From JAGWRI01 sp035700805 (GTDB lineage Bacteria; Gemmatimonadota; Gemmatimonadetes; Gemmatimonadales; Gemmatimonadaceae): a stretch of DNA of 64,000 nt. The notes below the pieces were generated by a model. The model was not told where the DNA came from and made no database searches. It saw nothing but the letters and a program-made list of their open reading frames with translations. The position numbers and the translations under genes are program-made. Location: positions 1-64,000 of the forward strand of contig DASSOG010000023.1 of NCBI GenBank assembly GCA_035700805.1, written 5' to 3'. Positions within the stretch are counted from its first letter, which is position 1. Every line of letters begins with the position of its first letter. This document shows positions 44,456-52,622 of the stretch, one piece after another.

Positions 44456-45328
44456 CTACACCGTGAGTGTCATCCCTTCAGCGGCGGCCACCACGTCCAG
44501 GGCGGCGCCGCGCTGCTTCACCAGCTTCCTGCACTCCGCCACGCGGGCGTCCAGCTCATCGTCGGCGCGTTCGGGGTTGTGGTGAAAGAGCACGAGCTGC
44601 TCCACCCCCGATTCCAGCGCCAGCGAGACGGCGTCGTCGTACGTGGAATGGCCCCACCCGCGGTGGTGGTCGTACTCCTCCGCGGTGTACGTCGCGTCGT
44701 GCACCAGCACCCGCGCCCCCTGCACAAACTTCACCAGCCCCTCATGCCAGCCATCCGGCGTATCGAACTTTCCGCCAGCGCCCAGCTCATTGTCCGAGAC
44801 ATACACCAGCGCCCGCGCCGCCGCCCCAGACTCCCGGAACCGGTACCCCAGCGCGCCGCCCGGGTGCCGGACCGGATAGGCCGAGACCTCGTAGCCGTGG
44901 CCCCGGTGCGGCTCCTGCCCAATCTCGGAAAAATCGATGCGCGCGTCCAGTTCCTCGAATGCCACCGGAAAGACCACCGGGTTCATCTGGTCCCGGACAA
45001 TCCGGTCGATGCTTGTTTCCAGGGCCTTGGACCCCCAGATGGTGAAGTGGTTGCCCCGCTGGAAGATCGGCCCGAAGAACGGGATCCCCTGGATGTGATC
45101 CCAGTGCGCGTGCGTGAGGAAAATGTCACCGGTAATCGGGGCCCCATCCGCCCGCGCGATGAGCGAGCGACCCAGCTCCCGCAGTCCGGTGCCGGCATCC
45201 AGGATGATCAGCCAGCCGTCCGATGTCCGTACCTCCACCGATGGTGTGTTGCCCCCGTAGCGCACGGTCTGTGGCCCGGGGCTCGGGATGGACCCGCGAG
45301 TCCCCCAGAATTGAAGTCGCAAACTCAT
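44456..45328 (-). CDS. MBL-fold hydrolase, possible cyclic-nucleotide phosphodiesterase
   Basis: A 290-residue metallo-beta-lactamase fold protein. It begins LQFWGTRGSIPSPG and continues GGNTPSVEV, then LDAGTGLRELG, the metal motif THAHWDHIQGIPFF, a further ligand region VLVHDATYTAEEY and FHHNPERADDELD near the end. This is the RNase Z/PhnP-related group that includes class II-like cyclic-nucleotide phosphodiesterases; exact chemistry is not determined by motif. The neighbouring Crp/Fnr gene, 88 bases upstream and in the same direction, keeps cAMP-contact residues, which makes cyclic-nucleotide hydrolysis plausible (inference). Confidence 0.8.
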   Translation of the reverse strand: MSLRLQFWGTRGSIPSPGPQTVRYGGNTPSVEVRTSDGWLIILDAGTGLRELGRSLIARADGAPITGDIFLTHAHWDHIQGIPFFGPIFQRGNHFTIWGSKALETSIDRIVRDQMNPVVFPVAFEELDARIDFSEIGQEPHRGHGYEVSAYPVRHPGGALGYRFRESGAAARALVYVSDNELGAGGKFDTPDGWHEGLVKFVQGARVLVHDATYTAEEYDHHRGWGHSTYDDAVSLALESGVEQLVLFHHNPERADDELDARVAECRKLVKQRGAALDVVAAAEGMTLTV

Positions 45329-45416
45329 GCTCGCCTGCCTCGGCGCGGTCGTTCAAACTGGTGAGTCACTGGAAGTGGCGGCTACGCGGGGGGTCACGAC
45401 GGACGGGTGACTGCCG

Positions 45417-46097
45417 TCACACGCGGATCTGGGCTCGGTGTTCCAGCGCGGCGCGGTCCGCCAGCGTGATGCGCCGACGTTCCACCGAAATCCAGCCCGC
45501 GTCCTGGAATTCCTTCATGGCGCGCGAGACGGTCTCCCGGCTGGCGCCGATCATCTGTGCAATGGTCTGGTGCGTGAGCGACTTCTCGATGAGCGGGCCG
45601 CCCCCTTCCTCGGCGAGGTCGAGCAGCAGGCGCGCGATGCGACCCGGGACGTCCAGCAGCACGAGCCCGCCAATCTTGTCGTCGGCACGGCGCAGCCGCC
45701 GGGAGAGCTCGGTGAGCAGCGACCAGGCCACGCTGGGGCTCGACTCCACGCGGGCCCGGAAGTCCTCGCGCCGCAACACCAGCAGGTCGGCGTCCTCCAT
45801 GGCAATCACGTGGGCGGAGCGGGGGCGGTCGTCAATGAGCGCCAGCTCGCCAAAGTGTTCCCCCACGCCCAGCACGCCCAGGATCACCTCGCGGCCGTCC
45901 TCGCCGATGAGCACCACCTTCACCCGGCCTCGGCGGACGACGAAGAGGGAGTCACCCGGGTCGTCCTCGAAGAGGATGACGCTCCCGCGCGGGTAGGTCT
46001 TCTCGCGCGTGAGTTCGGCGAACCGAAGCAGTTCCTGGCGGTCGAGCCCGCTGAACAGCGGGACCGTGGCCAGGAAATCGGGGGTGGTCTGGGTCAT
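45417..46097 (-). CDS. Crp/Fnr family transcriptional regulator
   Basis: A 226-residue regulator. The N-terminal cyclic-nucleotide-binding barrel (about 10-125) has GEHFGELALIDDRPRSAHVI, retaining the Glu and Arg-Ser equivalents of Crp Glu72, Arg82 and Ser83. A long dimerisation helix (WSLLTELSRRLRRADDKI) leads to a winged HTH with recognition helix SRETVSRAMKEFQDAGWI. No Fnr-type cysteine cluster is present. It probably binds a cyclic nucleotide and DNA. Its start is back to back with the rpmE promoter region across about 175 bases, so it could regulate that region or itself. Confidence 0.9.
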   Translation of the reverse strand: MTQTTPDFLATVPLFSGLDRQELLRFAELTREKTYPRGSVILFEDDPGDSLFVVRRGRVKVVLIGEDGREVILGVLGVGEHFGELALIDDRPRSAHVIAMEDADLLVLRREDFRARVESSPSVAWSLLTELSRRLRRADDKIGGLVLLDVPGRIARLLLDLAEEGGGPLIEKSLTHQTIAQMIGASRETVSRAMKEFQDAGWISVERRRITLADRAALEHRAQIRV

Positions 46098-46205
46098 GCA
46101 GGACGGCCGGCGGTGGATTGAGGCGGAAGCGGACTTGCCAGAGGCGGCGACGCGCGAAATTAGGTCTTTTGGCAGGGGAAGTCAATTCAGCAACCCGTTG
46201 CCCGC

Positions 46206-46235
46206 TTGTCTTTTACGTCCATTCCTGGCTATATT
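46206..46235 (+). promoter_or_regulatory. Probable rpmE operon promoter
   Basis: TTGTCT (46206-46211) and TATATT (46230-46235) with 18 bases between, in a locally AT-rich stretch unusual for this region. Transcription near 46242 would leave a leader of about 30 bases with a GAGG ribosome-binding site at 46264-46267 before the GTG. Confidence 0.55.
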
Positions 46236-46272
46236 TTCATGCTCTGTACGACTCTATAGAATCGAGGTTCCC

Positions 46273-46476
46273 GTGAAGACCGATATCCATCCCGAGTACG
46301 CGACCGCGACCGTCATCTGCGCCTGCGGGAATACATTCGAGACTCGCTCCACCAAGGCGGAAATCCGCACGGACGTCTGCTCGCAGTGCCACCCGTTCTA
46401 CACGGGCAAGCAGCGACTGGTGGACACCGCCGGCCGCGTCGAGCGCTTCCGCCAGAAGTTCGGGAAGAAGGCCTGA
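46273..46476 (+). CDS. rpmE: 50S ribosomal protein L31
   Basis: A 67-residue L31 of the zinc-binding type, with CACGNTFETRST and DVCSQCHPFYTG supplying four cysteines, and the usual start MKTDIHPEYATATVIC. The GTG at 46273 is preceded by GAGG at a good distance. It is the first gene of the rightward run rpmE-prfA-prmC-ylbF-tmk. Having the Cys pairs it should depend on zinc, and no Cys-free paralogue is present here. Confidence 0.95.
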   Translation: MKTDIHPEYATATVICACGNTFETRSTKAEIRTDVCSQCHPFYTGKQRLVDTAGRVERFRQKFGKKA

Positions 46477-47540
46477 GCCTCCGCGACCGCCTCGCCGAGC
46501 AGCTTGCCCGCGCCGCCGAGGTCGAGCGGGCACTGTCCGACCCTGGCTCGCTGCGCGATTCACGGAAGCTGGCGGAGTTGGGCCGCGAACACCGGCGGCT
46601 GAGCCCGCTGGTGGCGCTGGCCGCCCGGCTGGAGAAGTCCGAAGACGAGCTCGCGCAGGCGCGCGAGCTCGTTTCCGTTGACGACCCGGACCTGGCCGCC
46701 GAGGCGGAAGCCGAGGTCGCCCGCCTGGAACCCGCCATCGCGGAGATGGAGGATGCGCTCAAGCCGCTCCTGGTGCCGCACGACCCGCTGGACGACCGCA
46801 ATGCGATTGTCGAAATCCGGGCCGGCACGGGTGGCGACGAGGCGGCCCTGTTCGCCGCCGACCTGCACCGCATGTACATGCGGTACTGCGAGCGCCACGG
46901 GTGGAAGCTGGAGGTCATGTCGTACTCCAACGGCACCCTGGGCGGCATTAAAGAAGTAATATTCAAGGTGGCCGGCGACGGGGCCTTTGGCGCCATGCGA
47001 TGGGAGTCGGGGGTACACCGCGTCCAGCGCGTGCCCGCCACCGAGGCGGCGGGGCGCATCCACACCTCGGCCGCCACGGTGGCGGTGCTGCCGGAAGCCG
47101 AGGAAGTGGACGTGAAGATCGAGGACAAGGACCTTCGCGTGGACATCTTCCGCTCCTCCGGCCCGGGCGGGCAGGGGGTGAACACCACCGACTCCGCCGT
47201 CCGCATCACGCACCTGCCGTCGGGCATCGTCGTGAGCCAGCAGGACCAGCGCTCGCAGATCCAGAACAAGGCGCGCGCCATGGAAGTGCTGCGCGCCCGG
47301 TTGCTCGACCGCGCCTTGGCGGAGCGCGAAGCCGCCCGCGCGCACCTGCGCCGCACGCAGGTGGGGACGGGTGATCGCTCGGCCAAGATCCGCACATATA
47401 ACTTTCCGCAAAGCCGCATCACCGACCACCGCATTGGCTACACCACGCATGACTTGCACGGCGTACTCGACGGTGACCTGGGCGCGCTGATTGACGCGCT
47501 CCGGACCGCGGACGTGCAGGAGCGGTTGAACGGTGCCTGA
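46473..47540 (+). CDS. prfA: Peptide chain release factor 1
   Basis: A release factor of about 355 residues that reads UAA and UAG. It has the tripeptide anticodon PAT at about 187-189 (RVPATEAAGRIHTS) and the peptidyl-transferase motif GGQ near 231-233 (SSGPGGQGVNTTDSAVRITH). The N-terminal helices read LRDRLAEQLARAAEVERALS. No ATG, GTG or TTG is available at the expected N-terminus; the CTG at 46473, overlapping the rpmE stop as CTGA, is the best start and follows GGAAGAAGG. Translational coupling to L31 seems likely. Confidence 0.93.
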   Translation: MSLRDRLAEQLARAAEVERALSDPGSLRDSRKLAELGREHRRLSPLVALAARLEKSEDELAQARELVSVDDPDLAAEAEAEVARLEPAIAEMEDALKPLLVPHDPLDDRNAIVEIRAGTGGDEAALFAADLHRMYMRYCERHGWKLEVMSYSNGTLGGIKEVIFKVAGDGAFGAMRWESGVHRVQRVPATEAAGRIHTSAATVAVLPEAEEVDVKIEDKDLRVDIFRSSGPGGQGVNTTDSAVRITHLPSGIVVSQQDQRSQIQNKARAMEVLRARLLDRALAEREAARAHLRRTQVGTGDRSAKIRTYNFPQSRITDHRIGYTTHDLHGVLDGDLGALIDALRTADVQERLNGA

Positions 47541-48525
47541 TCGGCGGTTGGACCCGGCCCCCGCCGGCGTGGGGACGGCCGTCGCGGACACGTCCGCTCC
47601 GGGCACGACCCACGCGCGCACGATTGCGCAGGTGGTGGCGCTCGCCAGCCAGGCGCTCGCCAGCCAGGCACTTGCCAGCCAGGCGCTCGCCAGCCAGGCA
47701 CTCGCCACACGGGCTGGGGAGCGTCGCGAGGCGCTCGCGCACGAGATCGTGGCGGCGTTGCTCGACGTGGGGCGCCACTGGCCCAGGCTGCACGCGGACG
47801 ATCCGGCGGACGCGGCGCTGGCGGGTCGCGCCACGGAGGCGGCGCGCCGGCTGGCGCGTGGCATGCCATTCCAGTACGCCGTGGAGCGCGCCAGCTTTCG
47901 CCACCTCACGCTGCACGTGGATTCGCGTGTCCTGATCCCGCGGCCCGAGACGGAACTGCTGGTGGACCTGGTGCTGGAGGCCACTGGCCACGCGCCGGGG
48001 GGCACCGTGGTGGATGTTGGCACCGGGTCCGGCGCCATCGCGCTGGCGCTGGCGGAGGAAGGCCGGTTTCGCCGCGTGATCGCAACGGACGTATCAGCCG
48101 ATGCGCTGGCCGTGGCGCGGGGAAACGCCGAGGCGCTGGGCCCGCGGCTGGCCGCCCCGGTGGAGCTGCGGCAGGGCTCGCTGCTGGGGCCGGTGGCGGG
48201 CATGCGCGCGCGGGCGATCGTGTCCAATCCACCCTACATTTCGTTTGACGAGGCGGCGGCCCTGCCGGCCCTGGTGCGCGACTGGGAGCCGGTGACCGCG
48301 CTGCTCAGCGCCGACCAGGGGCTGGCGGTCACGCGCGAACTTGTACGGGATGCCGCGGCGCACCTGGAGTCAGGGGGCACGCTGGCGCTTGAGGTGGATG
48401 CACGGCGGGCCGCACTGGTGGCGGAGATGGTGGCAGGAAACGCAGCTTTTTCGAGTGTCTCGGTGCGGCTGGATCTCGCCGGGCGCGAACGGTTTGTACT
48501 CGCACGACGACGGGAGTGGAGATGA
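47533..48525 (+). CDS. prmC: Release factor glutamine methyltransferase PrmC
   Basis: A 330-residue SAM-dependent methyltransferase (HemK/PrmC) that methylates the GGQ glutamine of release factors. It has the cap region RLARGMPFQYAVERASFRHL, RVLIPRPETELLVD, SAM motif VVDVGTGSGAIALALA (about 160) and catalytic NPPYI (about 232-236). The GTG start overlaps prfA by 8 bases. Residues 36-58 are a tandem LASQA repeat, and the N-terminal domain is longer than the usual 275-290-residue protein; an internal start past the repeat is possible but no strong candidate is seen. The stop overlaps the next ATG (ATGA). Confidence 0.93.
   Translation: MPDRRLDPAPAGVGTAVADTSAPGTTHARTIAQVVALASQALASQALASQALASQALATRAGERREALAHEIVAALLDVGRHWPRLHADDPADAALAGRATEAARRLARGMPFQYAVERASFRHLTLHVDSRVLIPRPETELLVDLVLEATGHAPGGTVVDVGTGSGAIALALAEEGRFRRVIATDVSADALAVARGNAEALGPRLAAPVELRQGSLLGPVAGMRARAIVSNPPYISFDEAAALPALVRDWEPVTALLSADQGLAVTRELVRDAAAHLESGGTLALEVDARRAALVAEMVAGNAAFSSVSVRLDLAGRERFVLARRREWR
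47638..47706 (+). repeat. 15-bp tandem repeat in the prmC 5' region
   Basis: Four full copies and one partial copy of GCGCTCGCCAGCCAG (two copies carry GCAC in place of GCGC), encoding LASQA in frame. Copies are almost identical at the DNA level, unlike the older repeats elsewhere in the window, so this is a recent slippage-prone expansion. Confidence 0.85.
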
Positions 48526-48875
48526 TCGAGGAGAAGGCGAAGGATCTGGGGCGACTGATCGGGCAGAGCCCCGAATATCAGGCGCTGAAGCGCGCCAACG
48601 AGGCGCTGGCCGAGGACAAGGCCGCGGTGGCGCAGCTCAAGGAGATGGAGACCATCCGCCTTGATGCGCAGCGCATGATCGCGCGCGGTGAGCGGCCCAC
48701 CACCGAGATGGAGCAGCAGATGGACGCCATCCTGACCAAGGTGCAGGCGGAGCCGGTGTACCAGCGGCTGATCTCGGCGCAGGAGAATTTTGACAAGACG
48801 ATGGGGAAGGTGAACGACTGGATCCTCGAAGGCATTGAGAAGGGCGCGGCGAGCCCGATCATCGTGCTGGGGTGA
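48522..48875 (+). CDS. YlbF/YmcA family helical protein
   Basis: A 117-residue, wholly helical protein matching the YlbF/YmcA (Com_YlbF) family: MIEEKAKDLGRLIGQSPEYQ, ANEALAEDKAAVAQLKEME and MEQQMDAILTKVQAEPVYQR. In Bacillus these proteins form the Y-complex that guides RNase Y; in Gram-negatives the role is not established. The ATG at 48522 overlaps the prmC stop; a GTG two codons earlier is also possible. It precedes tmk by one base. Confidence 0.8.
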   Translation: MIEEKAKDLGRLIGQSPEYQALKRANEALAEDKAAVAQLKEMETIRLDAQRMIARGERPTTEMEQQMDAILTKVQAEPVYQRLISAQENFDKTMGKVNDWILEGIEKGAASPIIVLG

Positions 48876-48876
48876 G

Positions 48877-49512
48877 ATGTCACGCGGCCGGCTGATCGTC
48901 TTTGAGGGAGCGGAGGGCGTCGGGAAGTCGACGCAGCTCCAGCGGCTGGCCACGTGGATGCGGTCGCAGGCGCGCATGGTGGAGACGTTCCGGGAGCCGG
49001 GCGGGACCGCGGTTGGGGACGAGATCCGGCGCGTGCTGCTGGATCCGGCGTCGGAGATTGACCCGGCGGCGGAGGCGCTGCTGTTCATGGCGTCCCGCGC
49101 GCAGCTTGTGCGGACTCGTATACGGCCCGCGCTGGACGCCGGTCATGACGTGCTGCTCGACCGGTTCTTCCTGTCCACCTACGCCTATCAGGTGGTTGGT
49201 CGTGGACTGCCCGAGGACGCCGTCCGCGCCGCCAACGGCCTGGCCACCGGTGGTCTGGTGCCCGACCTGACGCTGCTGCTGGCGCTACCGGTGGAGGAAG
49301 GGCTGGCGCGGGCCGCGCGGCGCGGCGAGCGCGACCGGATGGAGCGGAACGCGGAGGACTTCCATCACCGCGTGGATGCGGCCTTCACGCGGTTTACGGA
49401 GGCCCTGTGGCAGGCGGCGCACCCGGAATGCGGGCCCATCGTGGCCGTGGACGCGCGGGGCAACCCGGACGAAGTGTTCAGTCGCGTCCTGGAGCGCGCA
49501 TCGGATCGCTGA
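48877..49512 (+). CDS. tmk: Thymidylate kinase
   Basis: A 211-residue dTMP kinase. The P-loop is FEGAEGVGKSTQLQRL, the DRX motif LLDRFFLSTYAYQ (Phe where Tyr is usual) and the LID region ARRGERDRMERNAEDFH. It phosphorylates dTMP to dTDP. The ATG at 48877 follows the YlbF stop directly. The last 35 bases overlap the end of the convergent VKOR gene. Confidence 0.94.
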   Translation: MSRGRLIVFEGAEGVGKSTQLQRLATWMRSQARMVETFREPGGTAVGDEIRRVLLDPASEIDPAAEALLFMASRAQLVRTRIRPALDAGHDVLLDRFFLSTYAYQVVGRGLPEDAVRAANGLATGGLVPDLTLLLALPVEEGLARAARRGERDRMERNAEDFHHRVDAAFTRFTEALWQAAHPECGPIVAVDARGNPDEVFSRVLERASDR

Positions 49513-49930
49513 GTACCTGCACGACCAGCAGGGCCAGCACAATCACGTGGACCACCGTGCACCAGGCGCAGATCCGGCCGATGACGCCCAGCTCCTGATA
49601 TAGCAGATACAGGATGAACGCGGTGCCGCCCAGGACGTACGCGAGCGCGACGCCGCGAACCGGGTCCCGGTGCCCGCGGCGCAGGGCGCGGAGCGATGCG
49701 ATGGCCAGCACCACCGCGCCCGCAAACCACAGGAGCCCCCACGCCGCCACCGGGAACCCGAACAGCATCGCGGCCGGGCTGCCCAGCACCGTGGCGCAAT
49801 CCACGATGCCGTTGTGTGAGCAGACCAGCGGGACGTCGCGGTTGTAGTGCAGCAGCGTCAGGTATCCCGCGACCACCAGCCCGCCCACCGACAGGGCAAG
49901 GCGCAGGCGGTCGAAGGTGCGCAGGGTCAT
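49478..49930 (-). CDS. Vitamin K epoxide reductase (VKOR) family protein
   Basis: A 150-residue, four-helix inner-membrane protein. It has the loop cysteines in PLVCSHNGIVDCATVLGSP, the conserved Ser/Thr-type loop FGFPVAAWGLLWF and the active CxxC ICAWCTVVHVIV. Bacterial VKOR reoxidises DsbA-like proteins using quinone and stands in for DsbB. Its start overlaps the stop of the DUF929 thioredoxin-like gene (ATGA), so the two very likely form one oxidation pathway. No fused thioredoxin domain is present. Confidence 0.9.
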   Translation of the reverse strand: MTLRTFDRLRLALSVGGLVVAGYLTLLHYNRDVPLVCSHNGIVDCATVLGSPAAMLFGFPVAAWGLLWFAGAVVLAIASLRALRRGHRDPVRGVALAYVLGGTAFILYLLYQELGVIGRICAWCTVVHVIVLALLVVQVLSDPMRAPGRD

Positions 49931-50802
49931 CTAGGCGTGGTGGCGGGCAGGGATTTCATGGCGGCGGCAACCACCGGGCTGGAGCAGGTGGTTGCCGGGC
50001 GTCCCCCGGTTGCGGCGCAGATCGCCGCCGTCAGTTCGTTGGCATTGGCCAGGATGGCCCGTGCCGCGGGGTCGGTGCCGGCGGGGAGCGTGGCCGCGAT
50101 GGCCGCCTGCGAGCGATCAGCCAGCAGCCCGGGGCTGAATGGCGATCCGCTCCACATGTACTTGCCACCCACGAGCATGAACGGGATGCCGCCGGCCGCC
50201 TGCGGGCTCAGGTAGGGCGGCGCGTCGTACTTCTGGATCAGCGCTTCCTGCTCCTTGGTGGGCGATTCGAGCGCGGGATAGCTGCCACCCAGCGGTTCCG
50301 CGCCCCGCAGCTCCACCGACTGGAAGTCAACGAAGTCGCTGGTGTAGGTGCTGCGGAAGAAGCTGAACGTAGGAGAACTTGGATAGACGTCCTGTGAGGA
50401 CGACGCGGAGTACGTGAGCCCCGCGAACGTGCCGAACCGGGACAGCGCGGTGATCACCGACCAGCGGGCCGCCGCGCAGTAGGGGCAATACAGCGCGCCG
50501 ATATAGAGGACGGTGGCCTTGCCCGTGGTGGCGCCGGTGGTGCCCACGAAGATGGGCGGCACGGCGTTCGTGGTGCCGGCCTGCTCCCAGGTGGTGGCCG
50601 GGATCGTGGTCAGGTAGTGCATGACCGAGTCGGGCACGGGCGACGGCAGGAGCGAGGTCGGGGGGGCGTCCGTCTGCGGCGCGCGCCGCTTCTCGGCCAT
50701 CACGACGACAATCACGATGGCGGCGACCACCACACCCAGGATCCAGAGGCGTGAGCTGGAGCGCGGTGGGGCCTGCCCAGGGTCCTGCTGCTGGCCGGAC
50801 AT
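49927..50802 (-). CDS. DUF929 thioredoxin-like protein, probable VKOR partner
   Basis: A 291-residue membrane-anchored protein. One N-terminal helix (about 18-36, RLWILGVVVAAIVIVVVMA) is followed by an extracytoplasmic domain with a thioredoxin-like active site ALYCPYCAAARWSVITALS and a cis-Pro-like GIPFMLVGGKYMWSG. DUF929 proteins are thioredoxin-like and best known from archaea, Actinobacteria and Acidobacteria. The CPYC motif and coupling to VKOR suggest a DsbA-type disulfide donor. Its C-terminal tail carries two more Cys (AAICAATGG, TTCSSPV). Confidence 0.85.
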   Translation of the reverse strand: MSGQQQDPGQAPPRSSSRLWILGVVVAAIVIVVVMAEKRRAPQTDAPPTSLLPSPVPDSVMHYLTTIPATTWEQAGTTNAVPPIFVGTTGATTGKATVLYIGALYCPYCAAARWSVITALSRFGTFAGLTYSASSSQDVYPSSPTFSFFRSTYTSDFVDFQSVELRGAEPLGGSYPALESPTKEQEALIQKYDAPPYLSPQAAGGIPFMLVGGKYMWSGSPFSPGLLADRSQAAIAATLPAGTDPAARAILANANELTAAICAATGGRPATTCSSPVVAAAMKSLPATTPR

Positions 50803-50837
50803 GTGGATGCTTCTCCTGGTGGGGTGTGGGCGGACGG

Positions 50838-51503
50838 TCAGCGCTCGACCACGCGGACGCCCTTGGGAACGACGAAGTGGAATGCTGATTCGTTGACAGG
50901 CACGTTGACCGCGAGCGACGTCAGGTGCACCCGGCGGATGACGCCGTTGGACTGCGAGACTTCGAACTTCCGAATGTAACCGTCGCCGTCATCGATCCAC
51001 ACCTTGGCCCGTGAGAATTCGCGTGGGCCGTCCGCCTTTGGCGTGAGGACCACGGCATGCGCTGGACGGCCGCTCACGGTGTCGGGCCCGGCGTCGGCGA
51101 TCTCATAGCGTTCAAGGGGACGGTCCAGGAATTGCGCGGTGACATCCACGGTCCCGCTGCCGTTGGCGGGCTCGGCCTGCCGAGTCACGCGGCCGGGCAT
51201 GCTGGACGGGAGATAGACCCACAGCCACTGGCCGTCGGCCACGATGCGGTCGCCGTCGGGATCCTGGAACGTGACGGCGAGCCGGTCGGGCCGCTCCTGC
51301 TGGTAGCTGCCGGTGGCGTTGGCGGTGGATCCGACCAGCGTGTTGGTCACGGTCTGTTCGAACGAGGCGCGCACGGTGCGCACCCCGGCCCATGCGCTGA
51401 CCGCGTGACGCACCGCGGTCTCGGCGGCGGACCTGGCCTGGGCGTGGAGGGGCGCGGCAAGGCAGAGGGACGCCGCGAGCACGGTGGCGGAGGGAAGGCG
51501 CAT
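50838..51503 (-). CDS. lolA: Outer membrane lipoprotein carrier LolA
   Basis: A 221-residue periplasmic protein with a signal peptide (MRLPSATVLAASLCLAAPLH). The LolA fold is shown by VRTVRASFEQTVTNTL, GSYQQERPDRLAVTFQDP, DRIVADGQWLWVYLP, the helix QFLDRPLERYEI and the late strand FHFVVPKGVRVVER. It carries lipoproteins from LolCDE to the outer membrane. It lies 35 bases upstream of the DUF929 gene and 57 bases after aroF. Confidence 0.9.
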   Translation of the reverse strand: MRLPSATVLAASLCLAAPLHAQARSAAETAVRHAVSAWAGVRTVRASFEQTVTNTLVGSTANATGSYQQERPDRLAVTFQDPDGDRIVADGQWLWVYLPSSMPGRVTRQAEPANGSGTVDVTAQFLDRPLERYEIADAGPDTVSGRPAHAVVLTPKADGPREFSRAKVWIDDGDGYIRKFEVSQSNGVIRRVHLTSLAVNVPVNESAFHFVVPKGVRVVER

Positions 51504-51560
51504 GGGGATGGCCGGTGGGAGTGCCGCCGCGGCGCCGTGATGGCGTCGCGGCTTCGGCTG

Positions 51561-52613
51561 CTACCCGACGGAGATAGGTGCGGTTCCCGGTGTGGGCAGC
51601 ACCGAGCGGCCGATAGCCGCCGCGATGGCGCGGATCTCGACGATCAGCCGGGCAAACTGCTCCGGGTACAGCGACTGGTTGCCGTCGCTCCGGGCGCGGT
51701 CCGGGTTGGGGTGCACTTCGATGATGAGGCCATCGGCGCCGGCGGCGACGGCGGCGCGCGCCATGGGCGTGACCTTGTCGCGCAGTCCCGTGCCGTGACT
51801 GGGGTCGGCGATGATGGGCAGGTGCGAGAGTTTCTGCACCACGGGCACCGCGGTCAGGTCGAGCAGGTTACGCGTGGTGGAATCGAAGCCGCGGATGCCG
51901 CGTTCGCAGAGCACCACCTGCGCGTTGCCCTCCGCGAGGACATATTCGGCGCTCATCAGCAAATCGGTAATGGTCGCCGCCAGGCCGCGCTTGAGGAGCA
52001 CGGGCTTCCCGATCTGGCCCACCGCGCGCAGCAGCGAGTAGTTCTGCATGTTGCGCGCGCCCACCTGGATCATGTCGGCGTATTCCGCCACCAGGTGCGC
52101 GCCCGCCTCGTCCATGGCCTCGGTGACCACGGGGAGCCCGGTTTCGCGCCGGGCCAGCGCCAGCATCTCGAGCCCCTGCTTGCCGAGGCCCTGGAAGGCG
52201 TACGGCGAGGTGCGGGGCTTGAAGGCGCCCCCGCGCAGCGCCGTGGCGCCGGCGGCCCGGACGGCGCGCGCCGCGGTCACGATCTGGTGCTCGCTCTCCA
52301 CGGAGCACGGCCCGGCGATCACCGCCAGCGCCGGTCCACCGAAACTCACCCCCGGGGCAATGGTGACCACGCTGTTCTGCGGCTGCCATTCCCGCGACAC
52401 CTGCTTGTAGGGCTTGGTGACGTGGATGACCTCCGCCACGCCGGGCAGCGCCTCGATGCGCGACGAGTCCACGCGCCCATCGTTGCCCACCAGGCCCACG
52501 GCCGTGCGCTGCTCGCCCGGCATCGTGCGCGCCTGGTATCCCATTTCCTCAATGACCTGCACTACGCGCTCGACCTGCTCCGTCGACGCGCCGTGCTCCA
52601 TGACGACCAGCAT
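51561..52613 (-). CDS. aroF: 3-deoxy-7-phosphoheptulonate (DAHP) synthase
   Basis: A 350-residue type I-beta DAHP synthase, the first enzyme of the shikimate pathway. An N-terminal ferredoxin-like regulatory domain (about 1-70, MLVVMEHGASTEQVERVVQ) precedes the TIM barrel. Barrel motifs include VIAGPCSVESEHQIV (metal Cys), LRGGAFKPRTSPYAFQG, IQVGARNMQNYSLL, LLKRGLAATI, PIIADPSHGTG (metal His) and IIEVHPNPDRARSDG. The regulatory domain is the kind that senses Tyr/Phe in Thermotoga. It sits 9 bases after the MBL gene. Confidence 0.94.
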   Translation of the reverse strand: MLVVMEHGASTEQVERVVQVIEEMGYQARTMPGEQRTAVGLVGNDGRVDSSRIEALPGVAEVIHVTKPYKQVSREWQPQNSVVTIAPGVSFGGPALAVIAGPCSVESEHQIVTAARAVRAAGATALRGGAFKPRTSPYAFQGLGKQGLEMLALARRETGLPVVTEAMDEAGAHLVAEYADMIQVGARNMQNYSLLRAVGQIGKPVLLKRGLAATITDLLMSAEYVLAEGNAQVVLCERGIRGFDSTTRNLLDLTAVPVVQKLSHLPIIADPSHGTGLRDKVTPMARAAVAAGADGLIIEVHPNPDRARSDGNQSLYPEQFARLIVEIRAIAAAIGRSVLPTPGTAPISVG

Positions 52614-52622
52614 CTCAGCTCC

